64,000 nucleotides of DNA. Source: Lentzea jiangxiensis. Its GTDB lineage: Bacteria > Actinomycetota > Actinomycetes > Mycobacteriales > Pseudonocardiaceae. A model generated the notes under the pieces. The model was not told the origin of the DNA. It did no database searches and saw only the letters and a list, made by a program, of their open reading frames with translations. Below are positions 1 to 9,728 of the stretch, piece by piece. Position numbers and translations under genes: made by a program. Each line of letters starts with the position of its first letter. The stretch's first letter is position 1. Where the stretch lies: positions 1 to 64,000 of the forward strand of contig NZ_FNIX01000014.1 of NCBI RefSeq assembly GCF_900104175.1. The letters run 5' to 3'.

Positions 1-312
1 GAGAAGTTGTACCTGGTCATGGACAACTTCTCCCCGCACCGCCACCCCGACATCCGCAAGTGGGCCGCCGGCAACCAGATCGAGCTGGTGTTCCTGCCGA
101 CCTACGGATCCTGGCTGAACTGGATCGAGGCCGAGTTCGCCGCACTGCGCTACTTCGCCCTCAACGGCACCGACCATCGCAGCCACACCGAACAGAACAC
201 CACGATCGCCGCCTACATCCGCTGGCGCAACGCCCGCGCCAAGCCCAAGACCGGCTTCGCCACCGACTCACCCATCCGCACCTGGACCCATTACCCGGCC
301 AACGTTGCGTGA
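1..312 (+). CDS. IS630-family transposase, C-terminal part
   Basis: The frame is already open at base 1 and ends with TGA at 310-312, so only about the last 103 residues are visible. They carry the end of the DDE (RNase H-fold) catalytic core of IS630 transposases. The second aspartate lies in VMDNFSPH, followed by LPTYGSWLNWIEAEF with the final catalytic glutamate. The tail TGFATDSPIRTW is typical of the family. The enzyme would cut and join the element ends at TA targets. The N-terminal helix-turn-helix and first aspartate are outside the window, so it cannot be judged whether the copy is intact. Confidence 0.85.
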   Translation, partial: EKLYLVMDNFSPHRHPDIRKWAAGNQIELVFLPTYGSWLNWIEAEFAALRYFALNGTDHRSHTEQNTTIAAYIRWRNARAKPKTGFATDSPIRTWTHYPANVA

Positions 313-322
313 CGCGCCACTA
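1..322 (+). mobile_element. Right end of an IS630-family insertion sequence
   Basis: The window opens inside an IS630-type transposase whose stop codon is at 310-312. IS630/Tc1-mariner elements insert at TA, and a TA lies at 321-322 inside CTAG, nine bases after the stop. Just past it begins, on the minus strand, the truncated 3' end of a toxin gene, so the element edge is placed at about 322. The left end and its inverted repeat lie outside the window, so the boundary is inferred. Confidence 0.65.
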
Positions 323-1316
323 GGAGCAGTTTCCCTTCGGCATGATTTCTGCCGATCAGATGGGGCTCCCCCATGGCAATGGCACGTTTCTTGGTCGGAA
401 GCCTCGAGTACATGCGGAACGTGCCGTCGCCCTATTCAGCCAACTTCATCTGCTTTTCAGATATTTCTCCTGTTGCACCCACTGCGTACAGTCCCATGAG
501 CCCACTCCCCGTCGAAACGAGCAGACCGCCGACCGTTGTTCCCTCCCGCGCCCTGGCGCCCATCTTGCTCGTCATTTCGTCGACTGCCCGCTGCAGGCCG
601 GGGATGTCGCACGTCGACGCGATCGAGATTTCTGGATCTTCGTTGTGGACAAGCAGGTCAGCAGCGGCTGCTTTCCTGCCTGCCGCCCCCACGAAGTACG
701 TGTGGAGACCATCGACTGTCAGGTTGTAGACGAGCTTCGACCCGGCGAACGTCCGCTTGCCGAGCATCGTTGCCGGCCGGTTGTCCGCCGTGAGGAACCG
801 ATACCCGGGCTTGAGGTCTTCGGTGCCGATCCAGCGGCCGACCGTGGTAACCCAGAACGGGTGCTCATCGGTCGCGACGATCTTGCCGACACCCGAGTCC
901 GTACCAACGTGAACCTCGTACAACGTGGCGTCGGTCTTGTATGACCGAACGTCGGTGACCTCCTTGGCCGCGGTCTCACCCGTCAGCGGGTTGGTCGCGA
1001 GCACCTTGTCGCCGAGCCTGATGTCCTGGATCGGCTTGCGCGACCCGTCGGCCATCAGGACGGTCGTGTCCCCGGTGAAGCTGTTGCGGCTCAACGGCGT
1101 CGGGCAGCTCGCGCCAGCCGAGTTGCGCCCGCTGTGGCCCGCGTCCTTCGCGGCTCCGTTGCCGCGCTTCTTCGACGGCCCGAGCAGCGACAGCGCGTCG
1201 CCCAGGCCAGGAACCTGGCTGTTGGCGAAGTCCGAGACCGCTTCCTCCGCCACCGTCTGGATGACGGAGACGCCAGGTTTCACGACAGTCGCCTTGATGA
1301 TGTCTGGCGAAGTCCG
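323..1316 (-). pseudogene. Remnant of a polymorphic toxin: Hint domain plus truncated deaminase-like toxin
   Basis: A frame open from 1316 encodes a linker (KPGVSVIQTVAEEAVSDF) like the end of RHS-type toxins. It continues into a pretoxin Hint domain running from NSFTGDTTVLMADGSRKPI to the YNLTVDGLHTYFVG and LLVHN motifs. Hint domains autocleave to release the C-terminal toxin. After LLVHN comes a toxin domain interrupted by TAG at 432-434. Reading on in the same frame gives 37 more codons ending in RNHAEGKLLL, where HAE (336-344) resembles the zinc-site motif of nucleic-acid deaminase toxins. The IS630 edge then cuts off the expected second motif (PCxxC). An in-frame TAG at 1317-1319 also separates it from any N-terminal body. 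It looks dead; no immunity gene was recognised beside it. Confidence 0.7.
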
Positions 1317-1434
1317 CTACTCGGCTGCCAGCCTTGGCCAGGTCGTCGCCGTACCTGTGGGCGCCGTCTGGCTAGGTCGTCGCCGTAGCGGTACCTGCGC
1401 AGGGCGCTCAAGCCACCGAACTGGCGAAGTCCGC
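1304..1434 (-). repeat. Nested direct repeats between the toxin remnant and the PIG-L gene
   Basis: Two short sequences each occur twice on the minus strand. TACGGCGACGACCTRGCC is at 1370-1387 and 1336-1353 with one mismatch. GCGGACTTCGCCAG is at 1421-1434, inside the 3' end of the PIG-L gene, and at 1304-1317, at the start of the toxin remnant. The arrangement looks like a scar of slippage or recombination that joined the toxin remnant to the end of the deacetylase gene. Confidence 0.45.
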
Positions 1435-2226
1435 GGGCGGCACCCACACCGAGCCGGGGTGGAACACCCGCCCGTCCGGCTGGTACCGCCTGCTCAGCGC
1501 CCCGCGCCAGCTCCAGGCGTTCAGCTCCGGGTCGTGCGGCCAGTACGCGTCCCAGATCGCGGTCTTCTGGTCGCGCAGGAAGCCGTGGACGTTCTCCGGG
1601 AAGCCGAGCACCTTGTAGCCGTCGTACTCGAAGCGGCGGACCAGGGTTCGCCGGGCGTCGTCGGTGTCCGCGTCGGCCACGAGGATGGCGCCTGCCGTGT
1701 GGTCGACGTGGTCGCCTTCGCGGTGGCCGATGGAGCTGCCCGTGCGGATGAGGTCCGGGGCGGCGGTGTCGATCAGGCCGCGGAGCATGCCGGTGAACTC
1801 GTCGCAGGTGTACGAGGGGCGGCCGTCGATCGGCTGGGCCCTGAAGCCCGGCACGGCGAGCAGGCGCCAGAGGTCGCCGAAGTTGTCCTCGGGGCCTGCG
1901 GCGGCGTGGACGTACGTGTAGACGATTCGCACGTTGGTGCCCACGAGCCTGTTCGTGGGCACCGGGTGGCCACCGAAGGTCATCTGTTCGTACGACCACT
2001 CGTTGGCGACGCCGGCTGTGCGCGCGTAGGCGGCGCGTGCGCCGTCCAGGCGCATCTCCGTGTACTGGATTCCGCCGTACGCGGCGCCGGGGCGTTGCGG
2101 GATGTCGCCCGCCGTCAGGTACACGACCCAGACGTCGTTCCCGTCCCAGACGTCGCAGGCGATGTCCGGGTTCATGAACAGCAGGTCGTCGTCCGGGTGC
2201 GCGATGAAGCTGAGCGTTGTCGCCAC
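1408..2226 (-). CDS. PIG-L/LmbE family deacetylase
   Basis: A 272-residue protein of the GlcNAc-PI de-N-acetylase (LmbE) family, zinc enzymes that remove acetyl groups from N-acetylated sugars, as in mycothiol biosynthesis (MshB) or antibiotic tailoring. The family motif AHPDDD is at residues 9-14 and the second metal site HVDHT at 173-177. No signal peptide is visible. The GTG start at 2226 follows a GGGAGGG ribosome-binding site. It lies 46 bases behind glfT2 on the same strand, with a hairpin between them, so a role in cell-wall sugar modification is possible but unproved. It is not recognisably MshB or Mca. Confidence 0.85.
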   Translation of the reverse strand: MATTLSFIAHPDDDLLFMNPDIACDVWDGNDVWVVYLTAGDIPQRPGAAYGGIQYTEMRLDGARAAYARTAGVANEWSYEQMTFGGHPVPTNRLVGTNVRIVYTYVHAAAGPEDNFGDLWRLLAVPGFRAQPIDGRPSYTCDEFTGMLRGLIDTAAPDLIRTGSSIGHREGDHVDHTAGAILVADADTDDARRTLVRRFEYDGYKVLGFPENVHGFLRDQKTAIWDAYWPHDPELNAWSWRGALSRRYQPDGRVFHPGSVWVPPADFASSVA

Positions 2227-2233
2227 GGTTCCC

Positions 2234-2260
2234 TCCCAAGGCCGTGTGGATGCCTTGGGA
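2234..2260 (-). promoter_or_regulatory. Hairpin abutting the PIG-L ribosome-binding site
   Basis: A perfect 9-bp inverted repeat (TCCCAAGGC and GCCTTGGGA, 9-nt loop) sits between the glfT2 stop and the PIG-L start. On the minus-strand transcript its second arm ends in GGGA and runs straight into the GGGAGGG Shine-Dalgarno region. It could hide the ribosome-binding site or weaken read-through from glfT2. There is no U-tract, so it is not a canonical terminator. Confidence 0.45.
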
Positions 2261-2272
2261 AGGAGGGGGCAG

Positions 2273-4135
2273 TCAGCGCTCGAATACCTTTCGCCACGAA
2301 TCCGTCGAGGTGAGTTCCGGCAGGGCGTCGCGGTAGACGCGCTTGAGCTGGTCCCACTCCTGGCCGAGGCGGCGGTAGTTGCGGGCCGCCCGCTTGGCCA
2401 GGGCGCGGAACTCCCGCGGGTCGCGCTTGTAGAACGCCACCGCGGTGCCGTCGGCGGTGGAGACGGTCGCGCTGTCGAGGTTGCCCAGCAGGAACCAGCG
2501 GGCGCTCAGGGCCGGCACGTTCATCTGCGGGCGGCCCGCGGCGTCGGGTGCCGGCTTGCTGAGGTTGTGCAGCAACGACTTCGCGGCGCGCTTGGCGGTG
2601 GTGACCTTCGACTGCGAGGGCTGCAGCAGGGCCTCGGCGCGCACCTGGTCGAACGTCGGCGGCGGGAACTCGCGGGCCGACGGCAGGGTCTGCGCGTCGG
2701 AGTACTCCGCGCGCAGCTTGCGCACCTCGGGCAGTGCGGTGCGCAGCGAGTCGAACAACGACGACGGGCCGGCGAGGAAGTCCTCGATCGCCTTCTGCTG
2801 CAGGGCGACGGTCGAGTACTCCATCGACAGCAGGTGGCGCAGCGTGAGCTTCAGGCCGTGCTTCACGATGCCGTTCTTCACGTCGTACGGGCTGTGCAGC
2901 GCGGCGAGGATCAGGCGGTTGCGCGTGTGGAAGTACGCCTGCCAGTCCGTCGAGTCGTTCTTGTCGGTCCACGGCATGTGCCACACGGCCGAACCCGGCA
3001 GCGACACCGTCGGGAAGCCGTGCTCCAGGGCGCGCAGCGAGTACTCGGCGTCGTCCCACTTGATGAAGAGCGGCAACGGGTAGCCGCTGCGGCGCACGAC
3101 CTCACGCGGGAACAGGCACATCCACCAGCCGTTGTAGGTGGCGTTGACGCGCGGGTGCAGTTCCCTGGTCTCCCGCAGCGAGTCCGTGGCGAAGTTGTGG
3201 TCGGTGACCGCACCCGGTGCCGCGCGCCAGAAGCACGTGTTGAGGTCGACGATCTCCGCGAAGCTGTGCAGGCGGGCCCGCGAGTGCAGGTTCAGCATGT
3301 GGCTGCCGACGATCACGGGCTGGGCGGCGGCGCGGGCGAACGCGTTGGAGCGCAGCACGGCGTCCGGCTCGAGGCGGATGTCGTCGTCCATCAACATGAT
3401 CTGGTCGGCGTCGCTGTGCTCGATCGCTTCGAACATGCCGCGGGTGAAGCCGCCGGAGCCACCGAGGTTGTCCTGCTCGATGACCTCGAGCTTGTCGCCG
3501 AGCAGCGCGGCCGCCTCCGCGAAACCCTCGGTGTCGCGGACCTTCACGGCACCCTGGTCGGCGACGAAGACCTTGGTGAGCACACTCAGAACGGCCTCGT
3601 CCTCGCCCAGCGCGCGCAACGCGATCACGGCGTCGACCGGGCGCATGGTCGTCATGCCGATGGCGACCTTCTGCTCCGGCAACGGCTGACGCACCGTCCA
3701 CGCCGCCTCGCGGATCTCGAGCGGCGCGTCGTCGGTGAAGACGTCGAACCAGATCCAGCCGCCGTCCTCGAACGGCTTGAGCGACACGGTGAACTCGACG
3801 TCGGCCCACTCACCGGCGTCGCGGACGTAGTGGCCCTCGATGTGGATGATGTCGCCCGAAGGCCGTGAGCGGTACACGTCGATGCGACCGCTGCCGCGCA
3901 CCGACAGGCGCAGCACGACCTCTTCGACGGTCGTCCAGCGCTTCCAGTACGAGGCGGGGAAGGCGTTGAAGTAGGTGGCGAAGGAGACCTTCGCCGACGG
4001 GGGAACCGTGGTGCTGCGGCGGGACGCGACGTGGCAGTGCACGGTGTCCGGCTCGTCCAGGTACAGCGGCCGGACGTCGAGCGGGTCGGAGTCCCTCGGC
4101 AGGATCACCCGCTGCAGCACGCAGTTCTGGTCCAC
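2273..4135 (-). CDS. glfT2: Galactofuranosyltransferase GlfT2
   Basis: A 620-residue protein whose layout matches mycobacterial GlfT2 (about 637 residues), the processive enzyme adding alternating beta-1,5/1,6 galactofuranose from UDP-Galf to the growing galactan. The N-terminal beta-sandwich shows RVILPR, PLDVRPLYL and SFATYFNAFPASYWKRW. The GT-A domain has NLGGSGGF (223-230), the metal-binding DDD (250-252) and the acceptor-site segment WDDAEYSLR (from 360) followed by AVWHMPW. The C-terminal part ends with ALPELTS as in relatives. It is the closer of two adjacent paralogues to the mycobacterial enzyme. It lies downstream of the GlfT2-like gene and glf, as part of one galactan cluster. Confidence 0.9.
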   Translation of the reverse strand: MDQNCVLQRVILPRDSDPLDVRPLYLDEPDTVHCHVASRRSTTVPPSAKVSFATYFNAFPASYWKRWTTVEEVVLRLSVRGSGRIDVYRSRPSGDIIHIEGHYVRDAGEWADVEFTVSLKPFEDGGWIWFDVFTDDAPLEIREAAWTVRQPLPEQKVAIGMTTMRPVDAVIALRALGEDEAVLSVLTKVFVADQGAVKVRDTEGFAEAAALLGDKLEVIEQDNLGGSGGFTRGMFEAIEHSDADQIMLMDDDIRLEPDAVLRSNAFARAAAQPVIVGSHMLNLHSRARLHSFAEIVDLNTCFWRAAPGAVTDHNFATDSLRETRELHPRVNATYNGWWMCLFPREVVRRSGYPLPLFIKWDDAEYSLRALEHGFPTVSLPGSAVWHMPWTDKNDSTDWQAYFHTRNRLILAALHSPYDVKNGIVKHGLKLTLRHLLSMEYSTVALQQKAIEDFLAGPSSLFDSLRTALPEVRKLRAEYSDAQTLPSAREFPPPTFDQVRAEALLQPSQSKVTTAKRAAKSLLHNLSKPAPDAAGRPQMNVPALSARWFLLGNLDSATVSTADGTAVAFYKRDPREFRALAKRAARNYRRLGQEWDQLKRVYRDALPELTSTDSWRKVFER

Positions 4136-4155
4136 AGACCTTCCCCCGTCAGTAG

Positions 4156-4190
4156 TGCGGGCGGCCCGGAAGATCCGGACCGCCCGTGCA
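4156..4190 (-). other. GC-rich hairpin between the two GlfT2 paralogues
   Basis: TGCGGGCGGCCCGG and CCGGACCGCCCGTGCA pair around a 5-nt loop, with small mismatches. The structure occupies most of the 69-bp gap between the two transferase genes. No T-run follows it on the minus strand, so it may be an mRNA processing or stability element or a weak attenuator rather than a full terminator. Confidence 0.4.
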
Positions 4191-4204
4191 GAACGTTGTG
4201 TGGA

Positions 4205-6076
4205 TCAGAGGTCGTACAACCGCGACCAGGTGTCGCGGCTGGTGAGCTTCCCCATCGCGTCCTTGTAGGAGCGCTGGATCTCGGGAGCCCTGCGGTACAG
4301 CTCGCGGAACAGCTTGGCGCCCTGCTTGGACAGGCGGACCGCGAGTTCCTTGTCCCGCTTGCGGACCCGCACGCCCTCCTGCGACGCGTCGGTCACGACC
4401 GCCGTGTTGAACAGCGAGACGTGCCACCACGCGGCGTCACCGGCGGGAACGGCACCGGCCTGGTGCACGGACTTGCCGAGCAGCTGGTTCACGAGGCGCT
4501 TGGCGAACACCGGTGCGATGAGCTTCGGCGTCGGCGCGGCGGTGATCATCGGCAGGCTGCCCGGCTTGAAACCGGGGATCTCCGACGCCGGGTGCCGCAC
4601 CGTCTCCGGGAACTCGGCGCGCAGCTTGCGGATGTCCGCCGCCGCCTGCACACCGCCGTCCGCCAGGAAGTCCGGGCCCTTCAGGAAGTCCTCGACCGCC
4701 TTGAGCTGCGTGGCGGCGAGGCCGTACTGCATGCCCAGGATGTACGTGGCGAACTGCTTCGCCATGCCGCGCACGATCATCTTCGGGTCGAAGCGGCTGT
4801 GCAGCGCGGAGGTGATCAGGGCGTTGCGCAGGTTGAAGTACCTGTGCCAGTCGTCCCAGTCCTTCCAGTGGAAGTCCGCGTGCCAGACACCGGCGCCGGG
4901 CAGCGACACGGTGGCGAAGCCGTGCGCACGGGCGCGGTAGCCGTACTCGATGTCGTCCCACTGGAAGAACAGCGGCAGCGGGTAGCCGACCGCCTTCACG
5001 ATCTCCGACGGGATGAGGCACGACCACCAGCCGTTGTAGCCGGCGTCGACGCGCTTGTCCTGGACGTTGCGCTTGCCCGTCTCCTCGTCGTACCCGGTGA
5101 GGTCGGCGTTGAACAGCGCGCCTTCCACGACCTGGCCCGGCGAGAGGGTGTCGAGGTTCGCGTACTCGGCACCGACGTGCAGGAAGTTCGGGTGCAGCAG
5201 GTAGAGCATCTGACCGCCGACGATCGTCGGCTGCGTCGTGCGGTTCGCGAACGCGGTGAGCCTGATGACGATCTCGGGCTCGCACAGCACGTCGTCGTCC
5301 ATGAACAGGACGTTGGCGTGCTCCGCGTGGTTGATCTCGGTGACCTCGTAGAGGCCGCGCGTGAAGCCGCCGGCACCACCGAGGTTCGGCTGGCGGATGT
5401 AGCGCAGCTTCGAGCCCAGCGCGGCCGAGACCTCGGCGAACCGCTCACGCGACTCGACGGGGTCCGTGCCCTGGTCGACGACGTAGATCGTGTCGACGAG
5501 CTTCAGCGGCTCCGAGTCCGAGGCCAGCGCGGCCATCGTGTTGAGGCAGTCGTCCACACGGTTGAACGTGCAGATGACGACCGCGGTCGGACGCACCGTC
5601 TTCGGTGGCGCGACCGTCCAGCGGACCCCCTCGACGACCAGCGAGTCGTCCCCGGTGATCACGTCGAACCACAGGCCACCGCCGTCGGTGAACTTGTCGA
5701 TCTTCGTGGAGAGGCGCACCTTCTGCGCCTTCGCGCCGGCGACCTTCTCCGCGGCGACCGTGCGGGTCTCGCCCTCGGAGTCCGAGGCGACGAGGGAGAC
5801 CTGGCCGGAGCCGGTCACCTCGAGCTCGAGCTCCACCTCAGGGCTCACGCACCACCGCTGCCAGTACGACGCGGGGAAACGGCCGAAGTAGGTGTTCATC
5901 GTGACCGTGGCGTTCGGGTGTACCACCATGCGGTGGCGCTCCCGCTCCGCGATCCCGCGCTTCACCTCGGCGTACAGGTCCTCCGAGACGATCTGCGAGG
6001 GACCTGCGAACAGGCCGCGCTGCGTCAGCAGCTTCTCCGGCGCCTCGTGCTCCACGAGGTTGGACTTGCCCGGCAT
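4205..6076 (-). CDS. GlfT2-like galactofuranosyltransferase, divergent paralogue
   Basis: A 623-residue protein with the same architecture as the neighbouring GlfT2. An N-terminal beta-sandwich (NTYFGRFPASYWQRW, 61-75) precedes a GT-A fold with CTFNR (169-173), NLGGAGGFTRGLYE (231-244) and catalytic DDD (260-262). A WDDIEYGYRA block and VWHADFHWKDW complete the site. All visible catalytic residues are kept, so it should be active. It differs enough from its neighbour to suggest a distinct job, such as another galactan linkage, chain initiation or another galactofuranose-containing glycan. It starts 6 bases after the glf stop, so the two are probably co-translated. Confidence 0.85.
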   Translation of the reverse strand: MPGKSNLVEHEAPEKLLTQRGLFAGPSQIVSEDLYAEVKRGIAERERHRMVVHPNATVTMNTYFGRFPASYWQRWCVSPEVELELEVTGSGQVSLVASDSEGETRTVAAEKVAGAKAQKVRLSTKIDKFTDGGGLWFDVITGDDSLVVEGVRWTVAPPKTVRPTAVVICTFNRVDDCLNTMAALASDSEPLKLVDTIYVVDQGTDPVESRERFAEVSAALGSKLRYIRQPNLGGAGGFTRGLYEVTEINHAEHANVLFMDDDVLCEPEIVIRLTAFANRTTQPTIVGGQMLYLLHPNFLHVGAEYANLDTLSPGQVVEGALFNADLTGYDEETGKRNVQDKRVDAGYNGWWSCLIPSEIVKAVGYPLPLFFQWDDIEYGYRARAHGFATVSLPGAGVWHADFHWKDWDDWHRYFNLRNALITSALHSRFDPKMIVRGMAKQFATYILGMQYGLAATQLKAVEDFLKGPDFLADGGVQAAADIRKLRAEFPETVRHPASEIPGFKPGSLPMITAAPTPKLIAPVFAKRLVNQLLGKSVHQAGAVPAGDAAWWHVSLFNTAVVTDASQEGVRVRKRDKELAVRLSKQGAKLFRELYRRAPEIQRSYKDAMGKLTSRDTWSRLYDL

Positions 6077-6082
6077 TGCGAT

Positions 6083-7309
<1,227 letters not shown>

Positions 7310-7708
7310 TCAGGGCTGGGCTCGGAGAAGTCGTTCTTCGGCGCTCGTGATGCGCTTGTCCAGCTCAGCGCGCACGCCTTCCAGCTCGCAACGCAGCAAG
7401 GCGATCTCCTCGACCGTGGTGCGCACCTCTTCTTCGAGGTGACCCACCTCACTGGACAGCTGCAGCACGACGAAGAGCAGCGTGAACGCGGCGGCGGCGA
7501 ACAGGAAGTTGGCCGCGAGCTGGATCCCGGTCAGGTTCGACAGCCAGGTCGGAAGGCCCGGGATCGCGCCCAGGCAGACCACACCGATGCCGACGAACAG
7601 CCACATTCCCGCGTACTTCTCGCGGAGCTTGCGGCGTCGCATCATTTCGATCACGACGACGAGAACGAGCGCCGCGACCACAATCGCCAGCAATCGGAAC
7701 GCAGACAC
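7310..7708 (-). CDS. DUF2304 family membrane protein
   Basis: A 132-residue protein with three predicted membrane segments (about 5-20, 35-52 and 66-84) followed by a coiled-coil-like acidic/basic tail (LSSEVGHLEEEVRTTVEEI onward). This is the DUF2304 layout. Members usually sit beside polyprenyl-phosphate glycosyltransferases, as here, where it lies 9 bases downstream of a DPM1-like gene. The biochemical role is unknown; a helper or anchor for the adjacent transferase is a reasonable inference. Confidence 0.8.
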   Translation of the reverse strand: MSAFRLLAIVVAALVLVVVIEMMRRRKLREKYAGMWLFVGIGVVCLGAIPGLPTWLSNLTGIQLAANFLFAAAAFTLLFVVLQLSSEVGHLEEEVRTTVEEIALLRCELEGVRAELDKRITSAEERLLRAQP

Positions 7709-7717
7709 GGGAGCCTC

Positions 7718-8458
7718 CTAAGCGGCTTCGAAGGAGCCGGTCTTGGGCTTGCGGCGAACGAGCGCGAGCGTCAGCGCCAGGGTGGCCCGCAGCAGGTAGA
7801 CGGCGGACTTCACGGGCGACGTGCTCGGCGTGCCGCCGGCGCGCACGCGCATCTCCACGGGCACCTGGACGATCTTCAGATCGGCCCTGGCGGCCATGAC
7901 GAGCGCCTCCAGCGTGTCACCGAGGTACTCCGCCGGGTAGTGGGCGGCGAACAGGCGCACCGCGCGCGGGCCGGCGGCCTTGAACCCCGACGTGACGTCG
8001 GTGAGCTTCGTGCCGGAGATCTTGGAGATCACCACGGCGAAGAGCTTCATGGCCCAGCGGCGCGGGCCGCGGGCCTTGTAGTCGCCCTTGCCCGCGAACC
8101 GGGCGCCGATGGCGATGTCGGCGTGGTCGAGCTCGCGCAGCAGCTCGGGCACGTGCGCCGGGTTGTGCTGGCCGTCGGAGTCCACCTGGACCACGACGTC
8201 GAAGCCGTTGCGCACGGCGTAGCGGAACCCGGTGCGCATCGCGCCGCCGACACCGAGGTTGACCGCGAGGCGCGCGACCTTGGCGCCGCTCTCCCGGGCA
8301 CGCAGCGAGGTCTGGTCCGTGGAACCGTCGTCCACGACCAGCACGCCGACGTCCGGCAGCGCGGCCTTCACCTCGGCGATGACCTTCTCGATGTTGTGCT
8401 CCTCGTTCAACGCGGGAAGCACGATGAGCACTCGTCGCAGGTCGACAGAGTCAGACAC
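7718..8458 (-). CDS. GT2 glycosyltransferase, polyprenyl-phosphate sugar synthase type
   Basis: A GT-A transferase resembling dolichyl/polyprenyl-phosphate mannosyl- and glucosyltransferases. It would move a sugar from a nucleotide donor to a lipid phosphate at the inner face of the membrane. Motifs are LIVLPALNEE (11-20), VVDDGSTDQT (41-50) and VQVDSDGQHNP (90-100), the last including the metal-binding DSD. No membrane helices are obvious at the C-terminus, so the DUF2304 partner may supply the anchor. The GTG start at 8458 (246 residues) is chosen because it opens directly on the conserved fold. Donor and acceptor cannot be read from sequence. Confidence 0.82.
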   Translation of the reverse strand: MSDSVDLRRVLIVLPALNEEHNIEKVIAEVKAALPDVGVLVVDDGSTDQTSLRARESGAKVARLAVNLGVGGAMRTGFRYAVRNGFDVVVQVDSDGQHNPAHVPELLRELDHADIAIGARFAGKGDYKARGPRRWAMKLFAVVISKISGTKLTDVTSGFKAAGPRAVRLFAAHYPAEYLGDTLEALVMAARADLKIVQVPVEMRVRAGGTPSTSPVKSAVYLLRATLALTLALVRRKPKTGSFEAA

Positions 8459-8468
8459 GTCGAGGAGC

Positions 8469-9728
8469 CTAGCCAGTGGATGTTTCAGCACGGACACCAG
8501 GCCGCAGCACGAAAGCCATGGCGACGACCGCACCGGCCGTCGGCGCGGCCACCAGGCCGAGCACGGCGCGCAACACCAGGTCACCGGGCGCGAACGCCAG
8601 CACGAGCACGCTGAGCGCCGCGACCACCGCCCACAGCACGAGCACCTTGCCGCCCTCGGTGCGGGCGACGAGCACGGCCGCAAGCAGCATCACGGCGCCG
8701 AGCAGCACCGATGACCACACCAGACCGGCCACGACCCAGCCGGGGACGTCGAACTTCGCTCCGAAGAGGAGCTGGACGACCCACGGGCCGATGAGCCAGC
8801 CGAGCGCCGCGCCGACCGCCGCGAGCCCGAACGCCCCGGCTGAACCTTTGACCAACAGGGCGCGAAGCTTTCCGTGCCCCTCCTCGTCCTGCGAGAGCCG
8901 CACGACCGTCGGCACGGCCATCGCCTGCACCGGGGACAGCAGCAGCAACGGCACGCGGGCCACGCTCAGCGCGAGGACCAGGCCGCCGAGCGCCTCCAGC
9001 TCCCCCTGCGTGGTGGCGAACAGCTTCACGATCGCCGGGTAGCCCGTGAGCACCGACGCGGTGAGGCCGGCGCTGAGCATCAGCACCAGGATCCGCCGGG
9101 CGACGACACCCCACGGCTCGGCGTCACCGGCCACGTCGAGGTGCTTGCGCGCGCGCAGGCCGAACGGCAGGAACGCGAACGACCCGGCGGCGACGGCGAC
9201 CGCGAGCGGCACCACGCCGTTCAGGCCGAGCAGGAGGAAGAGGCCGAGCAGCACGATCCGCACCGCCGCCTCGGTGACCACCAGGCCGCCGAACGACTTC
9301 GCCTCGTGGAAGCCGATGAGCAGGCCGCGCGTGCCGAACTGCACGGCGAACGCGAGCCCGGACGCCAGGGCGACGAGCGCGATCACGGAGTACTCGCCGA
9401 AGAGCCGCTCGCTCACCGGCGGCACCAGGACCAGCAGCCCGAACACCCCGACGGCCGCGGCGGCCACGGCGACCGTGCGCACGGCGGTCCCGCCGACGCG
9501 CTTGCCCGCCACGTCCGCCACCGCCGCGAGACGGGACAGCTCCTGCTCGACGGGTGCGAGGGTGCTGCCGACGCCGAAGACGAGACCCCAGAACGTGAGG
9601 AAGACCGCGGCGTCCGCCTCGGACAGGACCCGGCCGGTCACGATCAGGATCGGGTAGCCCAGCCCCGCCGCGACCAGCACCGCGATTCCGACGGTGCCGA
9701 GCGAACGGCCTGCGGTCTTCCCGGTCAC
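8469..9728 (-). CDS. Polysaccharide flippase-like multi-pass membrane protein
   Basis: A 419-residue hydrophobic protein with about 12-14 predicted helices and the general look of the MOP/Wzx polysaccharide transporter superfamily (for example VLMLSAGLTASVLTGYPAIV and LLLLSPVQAMAVPTVVRL). Such proteins flip lipid-linked glycans to the outer face. GTG at 9728 is the start because it overlaps the TGA of the preceding glycosyltransferase (GTGA), a typical coupled junction. Its place among glycosyltransferase genes supports envelope-glycan export. The substrate is unknown. Confidence 0.78.
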   Translation of the reverse strand: MTGKTAGRSLGTVGIAVLVAAGLGYPILIVTGRVLSEADAAVFLTFWGLVFGVGSTLAPVEQELSRLAAVADVAGKRVGGTAVRTVAVAAAAVGVFGLLVLVPPVSERLFGEYSVIALVALASGLAFAVQFGTRGLLIGFHEAKSFGGLVVTEAAVRIVLLGLFLLLGLNGVVPLAVAVAAGSFAFLPFGLRARKHLDVAGDAEPWGVVARRILVLMLSAGLTASVLTGYPAIVKLFATTQGELEALGGLVLALSVARVPLLLLSPVQAMAVPTVVRLSQDEEGHGKLRALLVKGSAGAFGLAAVGAALGWLIGPWVVQLLFGAKFDVPGWVVAGLVWSSVLLGAVMLLAAVLVARTEGGKVLVLWAVVAALSVLVLAFAPGDLVLRAVLGLVAAPTAGAVVAMAFVLRPGVRAETSTG

